Source of the DNA: Haliscomenobacter sp041740695
GTDB taxonomy: Bacteria; Bacteroidota; Bacteroidia; Chitinophagales; Saprospiraceae
Reading direction: 5' to 3'
DNA length: 64,000 nt
Assembly: GCF_041740695.1 (NCBI RefSeq)
Contig: NZ_JBGSLK010000057.1
Coordinates: 27,641-91,640, forward strand
The translations under genes and the position numbers were made by a program. The first letter of the stretch is position 1; each line of letters starts with the position of its first letter. A model generated the notes under the pieces. That model worked only from the letters and a program-made list of their open reading frames with translations, was not told the origin of the DNA and ran no database searches. Shown one piece after another: positions 32,017 to 41,245 of the stretch.

Positions 32017-33099
32017 ATGAAGAAATTGATTGTATATGGAATCCTTTTTCAAACCATCAGTCTTTTTGGACAAGAAAAGACTTTCCAAAACAAAGCAAGC
32101 GATCTCATTGAAGGCGCAGTTAAAGAGAATCGAACCGTTGGTATTGGTGCAGGTTTCTCTGTAAATGGAGTCATAAAGTGGCAACAGGGAACAGGATATA
32201 TGGATGTAGAAAATAAAGCAGTTTTTGACACTACGACCAAAACAAGAATTGCATCCATAACCAAACCAATGACAGCAATCGCAATCATGCAGCTTTATGA
32301 GCAAGGAAAATTGAAATTGGACGAGCCTATTCAAACTTACTTGCCAAATTTTCCAAAAAAGAAAGAAGGAGAAATTACGATTAGACAACTCTTGCAACAT
32401 TCATCAGGATTGGATGGGTACAACGGCAATAAGGAGCAAGAGAACAAAATCAATTATCCCAGCTTGACTGATGCATTAGCTTTGTTTAAAGAAAGAGCTT
32501 TAATCGCTACACCTGGACAAGCCTTTAATTATACAACGTATGGCTATGTAGTATTAGGGCTTATTGTTGAGAAGGTTTCAGGAATAAGTTATGAATCCTA
32601 TTTACAATCTAATATTTGGGACAAAGCTCAAATGACCAGTACAGGGATTGAATATTTTGATAAAAGCATTCCCAATAAAGCACTCATTTACCACGCAGAT
32701 TCCAAAGGCAAAATAAAACAGGCTAACCAAACAAATTTAAGCGACAGAATCCCTGGAGGTGGCGTTTATTCAACGGTAAGCGATATGTTAAAATTCGGGG
32801 ATGCGGTTTTAAATTTTAGTTTGATCAAGGAATCTACTTTTAAAATGATGGTTGAAAATCCAAATCTTAAAACCCAAGGAAATGGTTATGGCTTTGGGTG
32901 GTATTTATATGGTGAAAACCCCAATTATGGACAGGTTTATGGACACAATGGAACCCAAACCGGAGCTTCAACATTCTTAATGTTGTTACCCAAACAAAAG
33001 ACTACAATTGTGGTGCTTTCCAATACATCAGGGGCAATACAGTCAGTTTCTGACATCACCATAAAATTATTTGACATCGCTGCTCAGTCAACAAAATAG
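32017..33099 (+). CDS. Beta-lactamase-related serine hydrolase
   Basis: This 360-residue secreted protein of the class C beta-lactamase/PBP4-like family has a signal peptide (MKKLIVYGILFQTISLFG). The catalytic SxxK is in ASITKPM (about residue 80). NYTTYGYVVLG (about 170) corresponds to the YxN region, and HNGTQTG (about 305) to the HxG third motif. Members are esterases, D-aminopeptidases or muropeptide hydrolases; true beta-lactamase activity should not be assumed. The ATG at 32017 directly precedes the signal peptide, while an upstream ATG at 31978 adds 13 residues. The gene is AT-rich relative to its surroundings. Confidence 0.88.
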   Translation: MKKLIVYGILFQTISLFGQEKTFQNKASDLIEGAVKENRTVGIGAGFSVNGVIKWQQGTGYMDVENKAVFDTTTKTRIASITKPMTAIAIMQLYEQGKLKLDEPIQTYLPNFPKKKEGEITIRQLLQHSSGLDGYNGNKEQENKINYPSLTDALALFKERALIATPGQAFNYTTYGYVVLGLIVEKVSGISYESYLQSNIWDKAQMTSTGIEYFDKSIPNKALIYHADSKGKIKQANQTNLSDRIPGGGVYSTVSDMLKFGDAVLNFSLIKESTFKMMVENPNLKTQGNGYGFGWYLYGENPNYGQVYGHNGTQTGASTFLMLLPKQKTTIVVLSNTSGAIQSVSDITIKLFDIAAQSTK

Positions 33100-33221
33100 A
33101 TAAGTAAAATCAAAAACTGTAGCTACCTGTACCTCTGGTATTCCTGCTTTTTCTTTATACCCCACGCGGGATGACCAAGAAGGTGCTAACAGATTTTATC
33201 AAAAGACAACTTCCGATTACC

Positions 33222-33845
33222 TCACACAATCAACCGTCCATGATACGCCGGGCCCCCAATCTCTGCCGCCAACGCCTCCAAATTCTCCTTCGTGATTTTC
33301 CCCGCCGCCATCACCTTAATCCGGCCCTTGCTCAGGGCCACCATTTGGCGCAGCACGGGTAAACCCTCGCGTGCAGTGGGTTTCCCTCCGGAAGTAAGCA
33401 CGTAATCAATCAAGTTGTGGTGGGCCAGCAGGTGTTCAAAAGCAGCAACCGGATCCGGCGTATAGTCGATGCATTTGTGCACCACCACCAGCATTTCTGG
33501 TTTGGCGAGGGTAGCCAGTTTCAGGATATTTTCCAGGTCGAGTTCGCCGCTTGAAGTCAGTGCGCCGAGTACTACCCCGGGCACGCCCTGGGCTTTGCAG
33601 TAGGCAATCTCGAGTTCCATTTGCCCCAGTTCCTCCGCCGTGTACACAAAATCGCCACCGCGGGGGCGGATCATCACATGAATGGGAATGGCCAATTCCT
33701 GAAGCGCTTGTTGGATAAAATCTTCATCGGGAGTCAGACCATCCAGGTCCAAACGCCCGCACAATTCAATCCGGGTGGCCCCATCCGCCTGGGCTTGCAG
33801 AGCAGCTTCCAGGGTATCTACACAAACTTCAATTTCTGCTTTCAT
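33222..33845 (-). CDS. cutC: Copper homeostasis protein CutC
   Basis: This 207-residue TIM-barrel protein has the CutC hallmarks: EVCVDTLEAALQAQADGATRIELC, GGLTPDxxF-like LDGLTPDEDF, PIHVMIRPRGGDFVYT, GVVLGALTSSGELD and VLTSGGKPTAREGL. CutC is linked to copper tolerance, although the mechanism is disputed. The start MKAEIEVCVDT at 33845 is chosen; an upstream ATG at 33887 would add 14 unconserved residues. Confidence 0.95.
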   Translation of the reverse strand: MKAEIEVCVDTLEAALQAQADGATRIELCGRLDLDGLTPDEDFIQQALQELAIPIHVMIRPRGGDFVYTAEELGQMELEIAYCKAQGVPGVVLGALTSSGELDLENILKLATLAKPEMLVVVHKCIDYTPDPVAAFEHLLAHHNLIDYVLTSGGKPTAREGLPVLRQMVALSKGRIKVMAAGKITKENLEALAAEIGGPAYHGRLIV

Positions 33846-33950
33846 TGGGTAAAATAAATTTGAGTGCATAAACATAAGTCTAATCATTCTTTTCTTCCAT
33901 CGAAAAAGCTACCCTTGCCTCAATCAATCCACTTAATTTCAGGCAATCGA

Positions 33951-33973
33951 CTTGATGCTTTGGATGCATCAAG
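33951..33973. promoter_or_regulatory. Inverted repeat upstream of the MacB-like permease
   Basis: CTTGATGC-TTTGGAT-GCATCAAG is a perfect 8-bp inverted repeat with a 7-nt centre, ending 18 nt before the ATG at 33992. It could be an operator or a leader hairpin. Confidence 0.45.
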
Positions 33974-33991
33974 CCCAAACAACACCGTACC

Positions 33992-35218
33992 ATGTTCAAA
34001 CAACTCCGCTTTTCCTTTGCCGAAGCCTTCGAAAACATTCGCTCCAATTTTTTTCATACCTTTTTGTCCATTCTGGGCATTGTGATTGGGGTAGCGGCTT
34101 TGGTCTCTATTTTATCCCTCATCGATGGCATGGAGCAATACGCCAAGGAGCAGATCAGCAGTACCACCGACCTCAAAAACGTGATGATCCAAACCCAAAC
34201 CCAGCAGATCATCAACAACATTCGGGTCAAAAAAGACAGTTTTGGGTATTTGCAGTATCAAGACCTCAGGGAGCTGCAATCCGAATTTCAAGATCGTGCT
34301 AAAGCGCTGTTGTTCACCGAGCACAATGCGGCCCTCCAACGGGTGGGTGATTCCACTCAAGTAGCTGCCGTAGTCACCGGGATTGCGCCCGATTTACCCG
34401 CGACGGAAGTATTGATGCTGGGGCGCAAGTTTTCACCCACCGACCATACCAATCGAGCTAAAGTAGCCATCGTTAGCGCCCAATTGGCTCAGCTTTTGGC
34501 TAAAAAAAGCACTGTAGACCAGCTCATCGGGCAACTGATTCGCCATCAGCAGGCAGAATATACCATCATCGGAGTGTTGAAGCCGGGTAAGACACCTGCC
34601 CCCACATTTTTTGTTCCCATCAGTAGCCTTCCCGCAGGTACACTGGCACAATCGCCCCCCATTTGTATCCTGGAAGTAAATGTGGTAGAGGATGTCCCCA
34701 AAATCAAAACCGCCACTGAGGTCTGGCTGAAAAAACATTTCCCCAGTAAGCACCAGGATTTTCAAGTCCTTAGCAACGAATTTCGGGTGGATCAGGTGGC
34801 AAAAGGTTTTTTGCTTTTCCGCATTGTGATGGGCATGATTGTGGGCATCTCGGTATTGGTGGGTGGCATCGGCGTGATGAATGTATTGCTCATTTCGGTC
34901 ACCGAACGCACCCGAGAAATTGGGGTACGCAAAGCCCTGGGTGCCAAAAAACGCGACATCATGCGCCTGTTTTTATCCGAATCCATTACGGTGTCCTTTT
35001 TGGGAAGTTTGATGGGACTGGGTTTGGGCATTTTGGGCACCAGCATTTTTATTCCCATCATCAAGGCGCTCACGCAAGCGCCTTTTCAAGCAGCTTACAC
35101 CTGGAATACCCTGATCGTCATTTTGGTGATTGCACTCCTGATTGGAGTGATTTTTGGCACTTTTCCCGCCATCAAAGCGGCCCGATTGAATCCTGTGGAT
35201 GCGATTCGCCACGAGTAG
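33992..35218 (+). CDS. MacB-like ABC transporter permease (4 TM)
   Basis: This is a 408-residue permease of the MacB/LolC class. TM1 (about residues 20-42) is followed by a MacB periplasmic domain (about 45-260) and three C-terminal helices (FtsX domain, about 285-400) with NVLLISVTERTREIGVRKALGAKKRDI, the coupling-helix region that contacts the ATPase. The C-terminal KAARLNPVDAIRHE is typical. It would work with a MacB/LolD-type ATPase in lipoprotein or peptide export or cell-envelope signalling, but no such ATPase gene is present in the window. It converges with the FkbM gene, two nt between stops. Confidence 0.9.
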   Translation: MFKQLRFSFAEAFENIRSNFFHTFLSILGIVIGVAALVSILSLIDGMEQYAKEQISSTTDLKNVMIQTQTQQIINNIRVKKDSFGYLQYQDLRELQSEFQDRAKALLFTEHNAALQRVGDSTQVAAVVTGIAPDLPATEVLMLGRKFSPTDHTNRAKVAIVSAQLAQLLAKKSTVDQLIGQLIRHQQAEYTIIGVLKPGKTPAPTFFVPISSLPAGTLAQSPPICILEVNVVEDVPKIKTATEVWLKKHFPSKHQDFQVLSNEFRVDQVAKGFLLFRIVMGMIVGISVLVGGIGVMNVLLISVTERTREIGVRKALGAKKRDIMRLFLSESITVSFLGSLMGLGLGILGTSIFIPIIKALTQAPFQAAYTWNTLIVILVIALLIGVIFGTFPAIKAARLNPVDAIRHE

Positions 35219-35220
35219 AC

Positions 35221-36135
35221 TCACGGTTGATTTTTTTGAAAAACGATATTGTCGGACTCAAGATTGTTGCGCAGCAAATACTCGTTTAGGTCAGGCACGG
35301 CCATCAACTTTCCTTCAGGATCAATACTAAAGCTTTCATAGCCCATTACGCGAAGTAAGTTTGCCGCATCTTGATGGGCGGTATTGTGCCGCTCCGCACC
35401 GAGGTATTCCATAACGATGGGGCACTTCAATGTAGTTTTTAGAAAGTTTTGCATGCCCAGCAATACGCGGTATTCCGCACCTTCTACGTCGATTTTGATC
35501 AGGTTGGGTTGCAAATGATTTTGTGCAATGAATTTGTCCAGGGTAATGGTGGTAACATTTGCCTTGTTCGGTTTGTTTTTTGTATACCAGTTTTTTTGTT
35601 CAAATTGTTTGACTTCCAGTGTGTTGTATTCAGAGTACAAAATGGGGAATTCATAAAAGGAAAGCACCCCATTTTCATCCGAAACGGCTTGATTCAAGCA
35701 GTTTGCTTGTGGCAGGTTCTGCAAATTTTTGCTAAGGAAAGCAAAGGTGTTTTTTGAAGCCTCAAAAGCAATCACTTTACCACTTGTCCCAACCAGGTGT
35801 GCGGCCAGGGTAGAAAAATAACCCAGATGGGCACCCACATCGATGAACTGCTCGCCTTCTTTCAATGTATTGATCATGAACCTGGCCAAGCGAATTTCAG
35901 AAGCATGGGATTTGCCGCCAGTCAAAAATATATCCATCCCCGAAGGCAAAACCAATTGAAGATCCGTTCCAAAAAAAGTGTGGGCTTTAACGATGATTCC
36001 TTTTTTGGTAAAGGGGTAAATAATTTTCATAAAAGCCATCCCCAAAAGATACTTCAGGGGTTGTGCTTTTAACCGGGTAATTTTTGATCCCAAAGCCAAT
36101 TGTTCTACCCTTTGCAGTCCTTCCTTTACATTCAT
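35221..36135 (-). CDS. FkbM family methyltransferase
   Basis: This is a 304-residue SAM-dependent methyltransferase. FIDVGAHLGYFSTLAA (about residues 95-110) is motif I and VIAFEASKNTFAFL (about 120-133) motif II. INVEGAEYRVL-like IKIDVEGAEYRVLLGM (near 220) is the FkbM signature. FkbM enzymes O-methylate sugars, often in polysaccharides. It is the last gene of the minus-strand polysaccharide group (flippase, Wzz, ligase, FkbM), so surface-glycan methylation is likely. Confidence 0.92.
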   Translation of the reverse strand: MNVKEGLQRVEQLALGSKITRLKAQPLKYLLGMAFMKIIYPFTKKGIIVKAHTFFGTDLQLVLPSGMDIFLTGGKSHASEIRLARFMINTLKEGEQFIDVGAHLGYFSTLAAHLVGTSGKVIAFEASKNTFAFLSKNLQNLPQANCLNQAVSDENGVLSFYEFPILYSEYNTLEVKQFEQKNWYTKNKPNKANVTTITLDKFIAQNHLQPNLIKIDVEGAEYRVLLGMQNFLKTTLKCPIVMEYLGAERHNTAHQDAANLLRVMGYESFSIDPEGKLMAVPDLNEYLLRNNLESDNIVFQKNQP

Positions 36136-36169
36136 GTTGCTACGTTGTAAACTTAAAGATAAAGCAAGT

Positions 36170-37618
36170 CTATTTTTTGTTGTTTTCGAGGTCCTGATTG
36201 ACCAATACCGCCATACAAACGAAGAAAAATGAACCCATTTTATCGGTTTCTACCATATCATTGATCAACAAAAAGGCGTCCATCACCACCGTACACAAGG
36301 TCACAGCCATGATGATGCGCTGTCTGATCGGGTCAGTACAACGGTGGTAGATTTTTTCTGCTTGAATCAACACCAAAAAGCTCAAGGCAATGAACAAAAT
36401 CAGCCCAACGTACCCTTGCTCCACCAGAGTCATCAGGTAATAACAATGCACTCCGGAGCCTTCGGGATTGTCACTGACGTAGGTTTGAAAACTGGTAATC
36501 GTATAAGATTGGTAAAAATTGACAAAATTACCTGGCCCAAAACCCATCCAGGGGCGATCCAAACTCATTTGAAAAGCTGCAACCCAGCGGTATACCCGTT
36601 CCATGGTGGAAATGTCTTCCATCTTGTAGGTGGCCTCCATGAGGTTGCCAAAATTCTCGTGACTGATGGTTTTGTTGAAATCCGGCGCAAAATCGAGGTA
36701 ATTGTTGTCATAACTTAAGTACAAAAATCCGACAATTAAGGCTACCCCCGCCACGGCCAATACCGGGCGCATCAACCGCCATTTGATGATAAAATAAGCG
36801 CCCGCCGCCATAACCACTGCGACATAAGCCGCCCGGGTATAGGTAAAATAAATGGCCAGCAGCATCAAGCCCATTGCCCCAAAAAACAAGTACCACTTGA
36901 GGGAAAAACGCGGAAATTGAACGGGTGCAAACCACATCAGCGGGAAAAACAAAGCCAATAAGCCCGCATAACTAACGTGATTGCGGTAAAAAGGGCGCAG
37001 TACAAAATTGATTTCAGCAAAAGAAAAACCCGTCAAAGCATGCCGCAACATGATGACTGCTACAGTAAAGATCAAGGGCCAAAATACCCACCAAAACAAG
37101 CGCTGGTATTGTTCCCTGCGGTCGATGAAATAACCAGTCAGGCAATAAAAAACCACGATGTACCAGCTTTTGGCCAGTAAATATTTAACCGACACAAAAA
37201 GCAGCTTGGACTGTAGGGTGCAAAGCAAAATCCAGCTGAAGTGCAAGAGCAGCAACAATGAGATAGGATGCAGGATAAATTTGCTACTGATGCGGTGAAT
37301 GTTGTGGAACAAAAAGGGTATACTGACCAAAAATAGACCAACAATCAAGGGCTCATCGGGCAAATCTGTACCAAAGCCATTGGGTAAAACCACCTCGGTC
37401 GACAGCGGAATGCAGGCCATCAGCAAAAAATAGATGGTGCGAATGTCCATCATCGTCCAATAAATGGCCAATACAAGCAGCGGCAAACCCGCCAAATAAA
37501 TGAAATTGAGCGCCACCCCTGCCCAAATGGACAAAAGGGTGATCAACGCCAGTCCCCAAAATAGCACTTGAAGCTCCGACGTTTTCCGCGATTGGTGCAT
37601 CAGTTGATTAGCGCGCAT
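36170..37618 (-). CDS. O-antigen ligase/polymerase family membrane protein (Wzy/WaaL type)
   Basis: This is a membrane protein of about 482 residues with some twelve hydrophobic segments. Near residue 365 lies a large periplasmic loop region with the typical RVYRWVAAFQMSLDRPWMGFGPGNF, the Wzy_C/O-ligase hallmark (GxGxGNF). It would either polymerise lipid-linked repeat units or ligate polymer to its acceptor. The ATG at 37618 overlaps the wzz stop by 11 nt and is preferred; another at 37600 is possible, and upstream extension to 37681 runs inside wzz. Confidence 0.87.
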   Translation of the reverse strand: MRANQLMHQSRKTSELQVLFWGLALITLLSIWAGVALNFIYLAGLPLLVLAIYWTMMDIRTIYFLLMACIPLSTEVVLPNGFGTDLPDEPLIVGLFLVSIPFLFHNIHRISSKFILHPISLLLLLHFSWILLCTLQSKLLFVSVKYLLAKSWYIVVFYCLTGYFIDRREQYQRLFWWVFWPLIFTVAVIMLRHALTGFSFAEINFVLRPFYRNHVSYAGLLALFFPLMWFAPVQFPRFSLKWYLFFGAMGLMLLAIYFTYTRAAYVAVVMAAGAYFIIKWRLMRPVLAVAGVALIVGFLYLSYDNNYLDFAPDFNKTISHENFGNLMEATYKMEDISTMERVYRWVAAFQMSLDRPWMGFGPGNFVNFYQSYTITSFQTYVSDNPEGSGVHCYYLMTLVEQGYVGLILFIALSFLVLIQAEKIYHRCTDPIRQRIIMAVTLCTVVMDAFLLINDMVETDKMGSFFFVCMAVLVNQDLENNKK

Positions 37619-38708
37619 CGATGGCTTCTCCCCATTTGTTTTCACGATAGGCATCGAACAACAATACCCCAAAGCAGCCAATTACAAAGGCAATTGCTCC
37701 TGCAGCAAGAACCAATAAGGAACGTCGTGGCCGGGATTTGAGCACGGGGACTTCCGCTTCTTCCACAACCAATACCGTTGGGACGTCCGCTTCCAGCGCA
37801 GTACGTAGCATTTTGGCTTTTTCTACCTCGTCGCCCAACTGCCCGTTGGAGGTGTAATAGCGGGTTTCGATCATCATCAAGGCTGCTTCGCCGCCCGCCA
37901 GGTTGTTCAACTCTTCTTGTAAACTTTCTACTTCGGATTGATATCCTTTCATAGTTGCTTCGGTAAAAGCGACGGAGTCACGGGGTATTCGTGGGTTGTT
38001 TTTCATCGATTCCCATCTTCCTTTGAAACGAAAGTAACTGCCCTTGGCAATGATGTACCGTGCCGAAAGATCGGTAGAGACTTGCCGTGTATTGTAAATT
38101 TTGTACTTCGCCCGAAGTTTGCTCAGACTATCCGCCAGTTCTTGCAAAATCCGTTCTTTGACAACCAGACCTGATTCATAGGAGGCGAGGTTTTTGCGTT
38201 GATTGCCCTTGATGACTTCTTGTGACAAGTAATTGATCCGTTCCCTTGCGGCATTGGCGATCCGAGCCGCCAATTGGGGGTCAACATCCTCAAAAGTCAA
38301 TTGGATGGCATCACGTTTGGTTTTGATGATTTCCATCCGCGAAAAAAGTTTTTCCCGCGCCCATACGTATGACTTGGGCTGATTTGGCGCAATCCGATAG
38401 TGCTGAAACAAATTGAAGGTATCGATCAAATAATCCCCCAATTCCTTCGACTCAGCAATGGTCAAAATGCGGTCGATGTCGTTGCCTGAACCATAGGGTT
38501 GTCCCCCAATGGATTTACCATACAAGATGTCGGGGCGCGCCAAATCTGGACTGGCCGCCAAAAAAACCGTAGTTGCTTTGTAAAAATTGGGCAACAACAA
38601 GGAAATACCCGCCGTACCTATCGCTGCCAGAAACGACAGCCCCAGAATTTGTTTGCGCCACTGGTACAAGGTGCGTACCACGCCAAAAAGATTGTCTTTA
38701 TTTTCCAT
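37608..38708 (-). CDS. Wzz/GumC-type polysaccharide co-polymerase
   Basis: This is a 366-residue chain-length determinant protein. An N-terminal TM (about residues 20-40) is followed by PNFYKATTVFLAASP, a periplasmic domain with a predicted coiled coil (about 170-280, including ERILQELADSLSKLRAKY), and a C-terminal TM (about 330-350) preceded by the proline-rich VPVLKSRPRRS. No C-terminal kinase domain is attached. It regulates polysaccharide chain length with the Wzy-type polymerase encoded directly downstream, with which it overlaps. Confidence 0.9.
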   Translation of the reverse strand: MENKDNLFGVVRTLYQWRKQILGLSFLAAIGTAGISLLLPNFYKATTVFLAASPDLARPDILYGKSIGGQPYGSGNDIDRILTIAESKELGDYLIDTFNLFQHYRIAPNQPKSYVWAREKLFSRMEIIKTKRDAIQLTFEDVDPQLAARIANAARERINYLSQEVIKGNQRKNLASYESGLVVKERILQELADSLSKLRAKYKIYNTRQVSTDLSARYIIAKGSYFRFKGRWESMKNNPRIPRDSVAFTEATMKGYQSEVESLQEELNNLAGGEAALMMIETRYYTSNGQLGDEVEKAKMLRTALEADVPTVLVVEEAEVPVLKSRPRRSLLVLAAGAIAFVIGCFGVLLFDAYRENKWGEAIDAR

Positions 38709-38740
38709 TTAAAAGCTAAATTCAACTTAAAGGCTAAAAC

Positions 38741-40189
38741 CTAAAGCGTTTTAAGTAAACCCAATACCTCCCGAATGTTGATCAAACGCACAACAAAAGC
38801 AATTATTCCACAACCCGCCAAGGCCACTAAAAAAGCCCATAGTTTGAGGGTCGGCATAAGATAAACCCAACTCAAACTGGCTATACAAATGCACAAAATG
38901 GCCATTGCGATAAATTTAATGGCTTGTACCCAGGTAATACCTACCCCCATCAGTTTCTTGCACAGGTACAACTGTGCCGCAAAAATCAGGATTTGGGTAA
39001 TGCAATTCGCCTCCGCTGCCCCTAATGCCTTGTGTAAGGGAATTAGCCAGAGGTTGAGCCCCAAATTGAGCAGTACACCCCAGACGTAGACCCGGTTCAA
39101 CTCCCGAAGGCTGCCTTGCGCCACCAACAAAGTGCTGAAAATATAGACCCCACTCACGGGAATAAAACTGACGATCACCCATCCGAGGATATTTGCAGAA
39201 TAAATGCTGCCATTGGTGTACAAACTGGTCATGATGCTTTCTCGGAAAATGATGGTACATGCCACCAGGGAAATGCCCCCACTCCAGATGATTTGTAAAC
39301 CCAAATGCGCGAGAGGCTTAACATCTCCTCCCACTTTGAGCAAGCGAGCATACATGGGCATCAGCAGACTCGCAAAGAGATAACCAATCACATTACTGGC
39401 TTCCAGGAGTCGAAATGCCGAGGCATAAATATTCGTTTGTTCCCGGCCATCTACCAACATGCGTTCCATCAAAGGGGCATCTACACGGGTATACATGCTC
39501 ATCAAAATGAAGGTTAGGGTAAAAGGTAATCCGGCTTTAACAATCGCCAGTATGCGCAACCGGTTGAACCGAAATACAATTGGCCCCGCATGGTAACGCA
39601 CAATGGCAAAGGAAACAATTGCGCCCACAGCATAGCCGAGCAACTGGACATTAACAAACCATTGAATGTCAAAATTCCGCTCCTCGTAATACCCTATCCA
39701 TAAGGGAATGCCCAAAAACAAAATCACCACCAGGCGATCGATCACCGATACCAAACTGTCGATCCAGTACAAACCCAAACCTGCAATGTTGGAGCGCAAA
39801 TACATCACCATCGAATTGAGCACCTGGCACAGGGTCATGCCCAGCAAAATGCCCGGATATTCCCAGAGGTAGCCCGTAATCACCCCCACCAGCAACAACA
39901 CCAGTGCATACACCAAAGACAAAAAACCCTTGGTGAGCAAAAACGCACTGAAGTACTTGGGCAACAAATGCGGATGCTGCGCAATGTAGCGGGTATTGTA
40001 ATTCTGGATGCCAAAATCGGTAATGATGTTGAGAATTAGGGTGAGATTCAGGATGCTGAAATAGATGCCGTAGAGGTTTTCGGTCACCACGTTTTGCACC
40101 ACGCGCTCTACCCCAAAGAGGTAGGTGGGTTTGATCACCAGATTGATGAACAAGAGGAAAAGGAGATTGGCCAGGAATTCGCGTTTCAT
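38741..40189 (-). CDS. Polysaccharide flippase (Wzx/MOP superfamily)
   Basis: This is a 482-residue membrane protein with 12-14 hydrophobic segments and the N-terminal NLLFLLFINLVIKPTYLFGVER typical of lipopolysaccharide-type flippases in Bacteroidota. It moves polyprenyl-linked oligosaccharides across the inner membrane. It is the first gene of the minus-strand unit flippase, Wzz, ligase/polymerase, FkbM (32-nt gap to Wzz). No cytoplasmic glycosyltransferase gene is in this unit, so the repeat unit must be built by enzymes encoded elsewhere. Confidence 0.9.
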   Translation of the reverse strand: MKREFLANLLFLLFINLVIKPTYLFGVERVVQNVVTENLYGIYFSILNLTLILNIITDFGIQNYNTRYIAQHPHLLPKYFSAFLLTKGFLSLVYALVLLLVGVITGYLWEYPGILLGMTLCQVLNSMVMYLRSNIAGLGLYWIDSLVSVIDRLVVILFLGIPLWIGYYEERNFDIQWFVNVQLLGYAVGAIVSFAIVRYHAGPIVFRFNRLRILAIVKAGLPFTLTFILMSMYTRVDAPLMERMLVDGREQTNIYASAFRLLEASNVIGYLFASLLMPMYARLLKVGGDVKPLAHLGLQIIWSGGISLVACTIIFRESIMTSLYTNGSIYSANILGWVIVSFIPVSGVYIFSTLLVAQGSLRELNRVYVWGVLLNLGLNLWLIPLHKALGAAEANCITQILIFAAQLYLCKKLMGVGITWVQAIKFIAMAILCICIASLSWVYLMPTLKLWAFLVALAGCGIIAFVVRLINIREVLGLLKTL

Positions 40190-40293
40190 GCCTGCGCTGC
40201 GGGTGCTTTGATTTGCGCGGCGAAGGTAAGGGAAAGTGGGGAGAAAAAAGGATTGATTTTGGGCTCATAATCCATGTATTGAAAGTTCTCAAC

Positions 40294-40713
40294 CTAAGCC
40301 CCCACCGCCGCTAACCACCCTTGCCGCTCAAATACATCTTGCACATCCTGGACAAAACGCTTCCAGTCAAAATTGGCAATCTTCTTTCTGGGTAGCCACT
40401 GCTGCATGGTTTCGATGTACTTGGCAGCCATCATGTGCAGCACTTCTTGTTGGGTAGATTTTTGGACTTCGTGGTAGGGGAGGCGTATTTGAGTATGAAT
40501 TTCTTTAAGCTTGGGTCGGTAACTGAAACCATCCTGGTAGAAATCCTCCTCCTGTTCAATCACATAAATGAAAGCCACTCCAGCAATGTCACCATAGTCG
40601 CTGAGCTGTACTTTGGCTTTTAATAGTTCTTCTATACTGACAACATTATCGATGGCCACTTCAAGGGGCACCTCGCGCCAGCTGATGCTGGATACTACAA
40701 ACGGGTCTCGCAT
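40294..40713 (-). CDS. Hypothetical protein
   Basis: This is a predicted 139-residue soluble protein of unknown family. It has no signal peptide or membrane segment. Residues about 45-75 hold an acidic stretch, IEQEEDFYQDGF; the C-terminal third is amphipathic and Trp-rich (IETMQQWLPRKKIANFDW). The ATG at 40713 (MRDPFVVSS) is preferred; an extension to 40794 gives 27 residues of low-quality sequence. It sits upstream of the flippase on the same strand (104-nt gap), so it may or may not belong to that operon. Confidence 0.5.
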   Translation of the reverse strand: MRDPFVVSSISWREVPLEVAIDNVVSIEELLKAKVQLSDYGDIAGVAFIYVIEQEEDFYQDGFSYRPKLKEIHTQIRLPYHEVQKSTQQEVLHMMAAKYIETMQQWLPRKKIANFDWKRFVQDVQDVFERQGWLAAVGA

Positions 40714-40856
40714 AGTTTTAGTTTTTATGGGGAAATTAGGTTGAAGGAACGAAGAAATAAATGCGTTATTTTGGAAAACAGTTCCCGAAAACATGGGGAT
40801 TGAGGATTTAAAGGTAAATGCATTAAAAATTCGTAAATATTTTGTTTTTACGACTT

Positions 40857-41014
40857 AGCCTCTTTAGGGGCGAAATGTGGGTAGAATGATTAGCCCCCCT
40901 TTTTTCAAAAGCCCCTTTAGGGGCGAAACATAACCCACATTTCGCCCCTAAAGGGGCTTTGAATGACACTGGTTGTCATTTTTCTACCCATATTTCGCCC
41001 CTAAAGGGGCTTTG
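40857..41014. repeat. Nested inverted array of four GCCCCTTTAGGGGCGAAA units
   Basis: Two forward copies (40857-40888 and about 40907-40929) and two reverse copies (40932-40960 and 40976-41014) share GCCCCTTTAGGGGCGAAA, and the outer pair also shares the flank TGTGGGTAGAA. The inner pair forms a hairpin and the outer pair a longer one. Each unit has a self-complementary CCCCT..AGGGG core. This occupies much of the 571-nt gap 40714-41284; between it and 41087 a short open stretch ending in TGA at 41086 looks protein-like (IEELKKMFGRFEQ) but could not be assigned. Confidence 0.85.
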
Positions 41015-41087
41015 GAGCCGTATAATTCTAATGCGTTTACCCTGATTGAGGAATTAAAGAAGATGTTTGGAAGGTTTGAGCAATGAA

Positions 41088-41183
41088 CAGGTGTGCTGGC
41101 GATTGGGATCGCGTTTTGACGATTGGGGTGCAAAGTGTGAAGGCGGTGGTGGCAAATCTAGTGAAGTCGCTACGGAGTGAGTG
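41088..41183 (+). pseudogene. 3' remnant of an FtsX-like permease gene (left copy)
   Basis: This stretch matches the last ~32 codons of the 8-TM permease genes: GTGCTGGCGATTGGGATCGC..., ending in TGTGAAGGCGG...GTGAAG..GAGTGAGTGA. It lacks one T in a T-run present in the copy at 42469, so the frame is broken. The rest of the gene is missing. With the copy at 42469-42566 it flanks the DUF4143-type ATPase gene as a diverged direct repeat. Confidence 0.75.
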
Positions 41184-41214
41184 AAATAATTGTGTGGGAA
41201 TTATACCTCAATCG

Positions 41215-41245
41215 TTGACAACAAGCTGATAAAATCGTATTTTTC
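41215..41245 (+). promoter_or_regulatory. Promoter candidate for the DUF4143-type ATPase gene
   Basis: TTG (within TTGACA, 41215-41220) and TATTTTTC (41238-41245, 7 of 8 to TAnnTTTG) are separated by a 20-nt spacer. The -7 box runs into the left arm of the inverted repeat at 41241-41285. Confidence 0.45.

Noticed and set aside
40200..40294. Possible linkage of the hypothetical gene at 40294 to the flippase operon
   Set aside because: The 104-nt gap and lack of any glycan-related motif give no support for a shared function.
41022..41086. Short coding-like stretch ending IEELKKMFGRFEQ
   Set aside because: It has plausible protein composition but no start codon or identifiable family, so it is mentioned only in the gap description.
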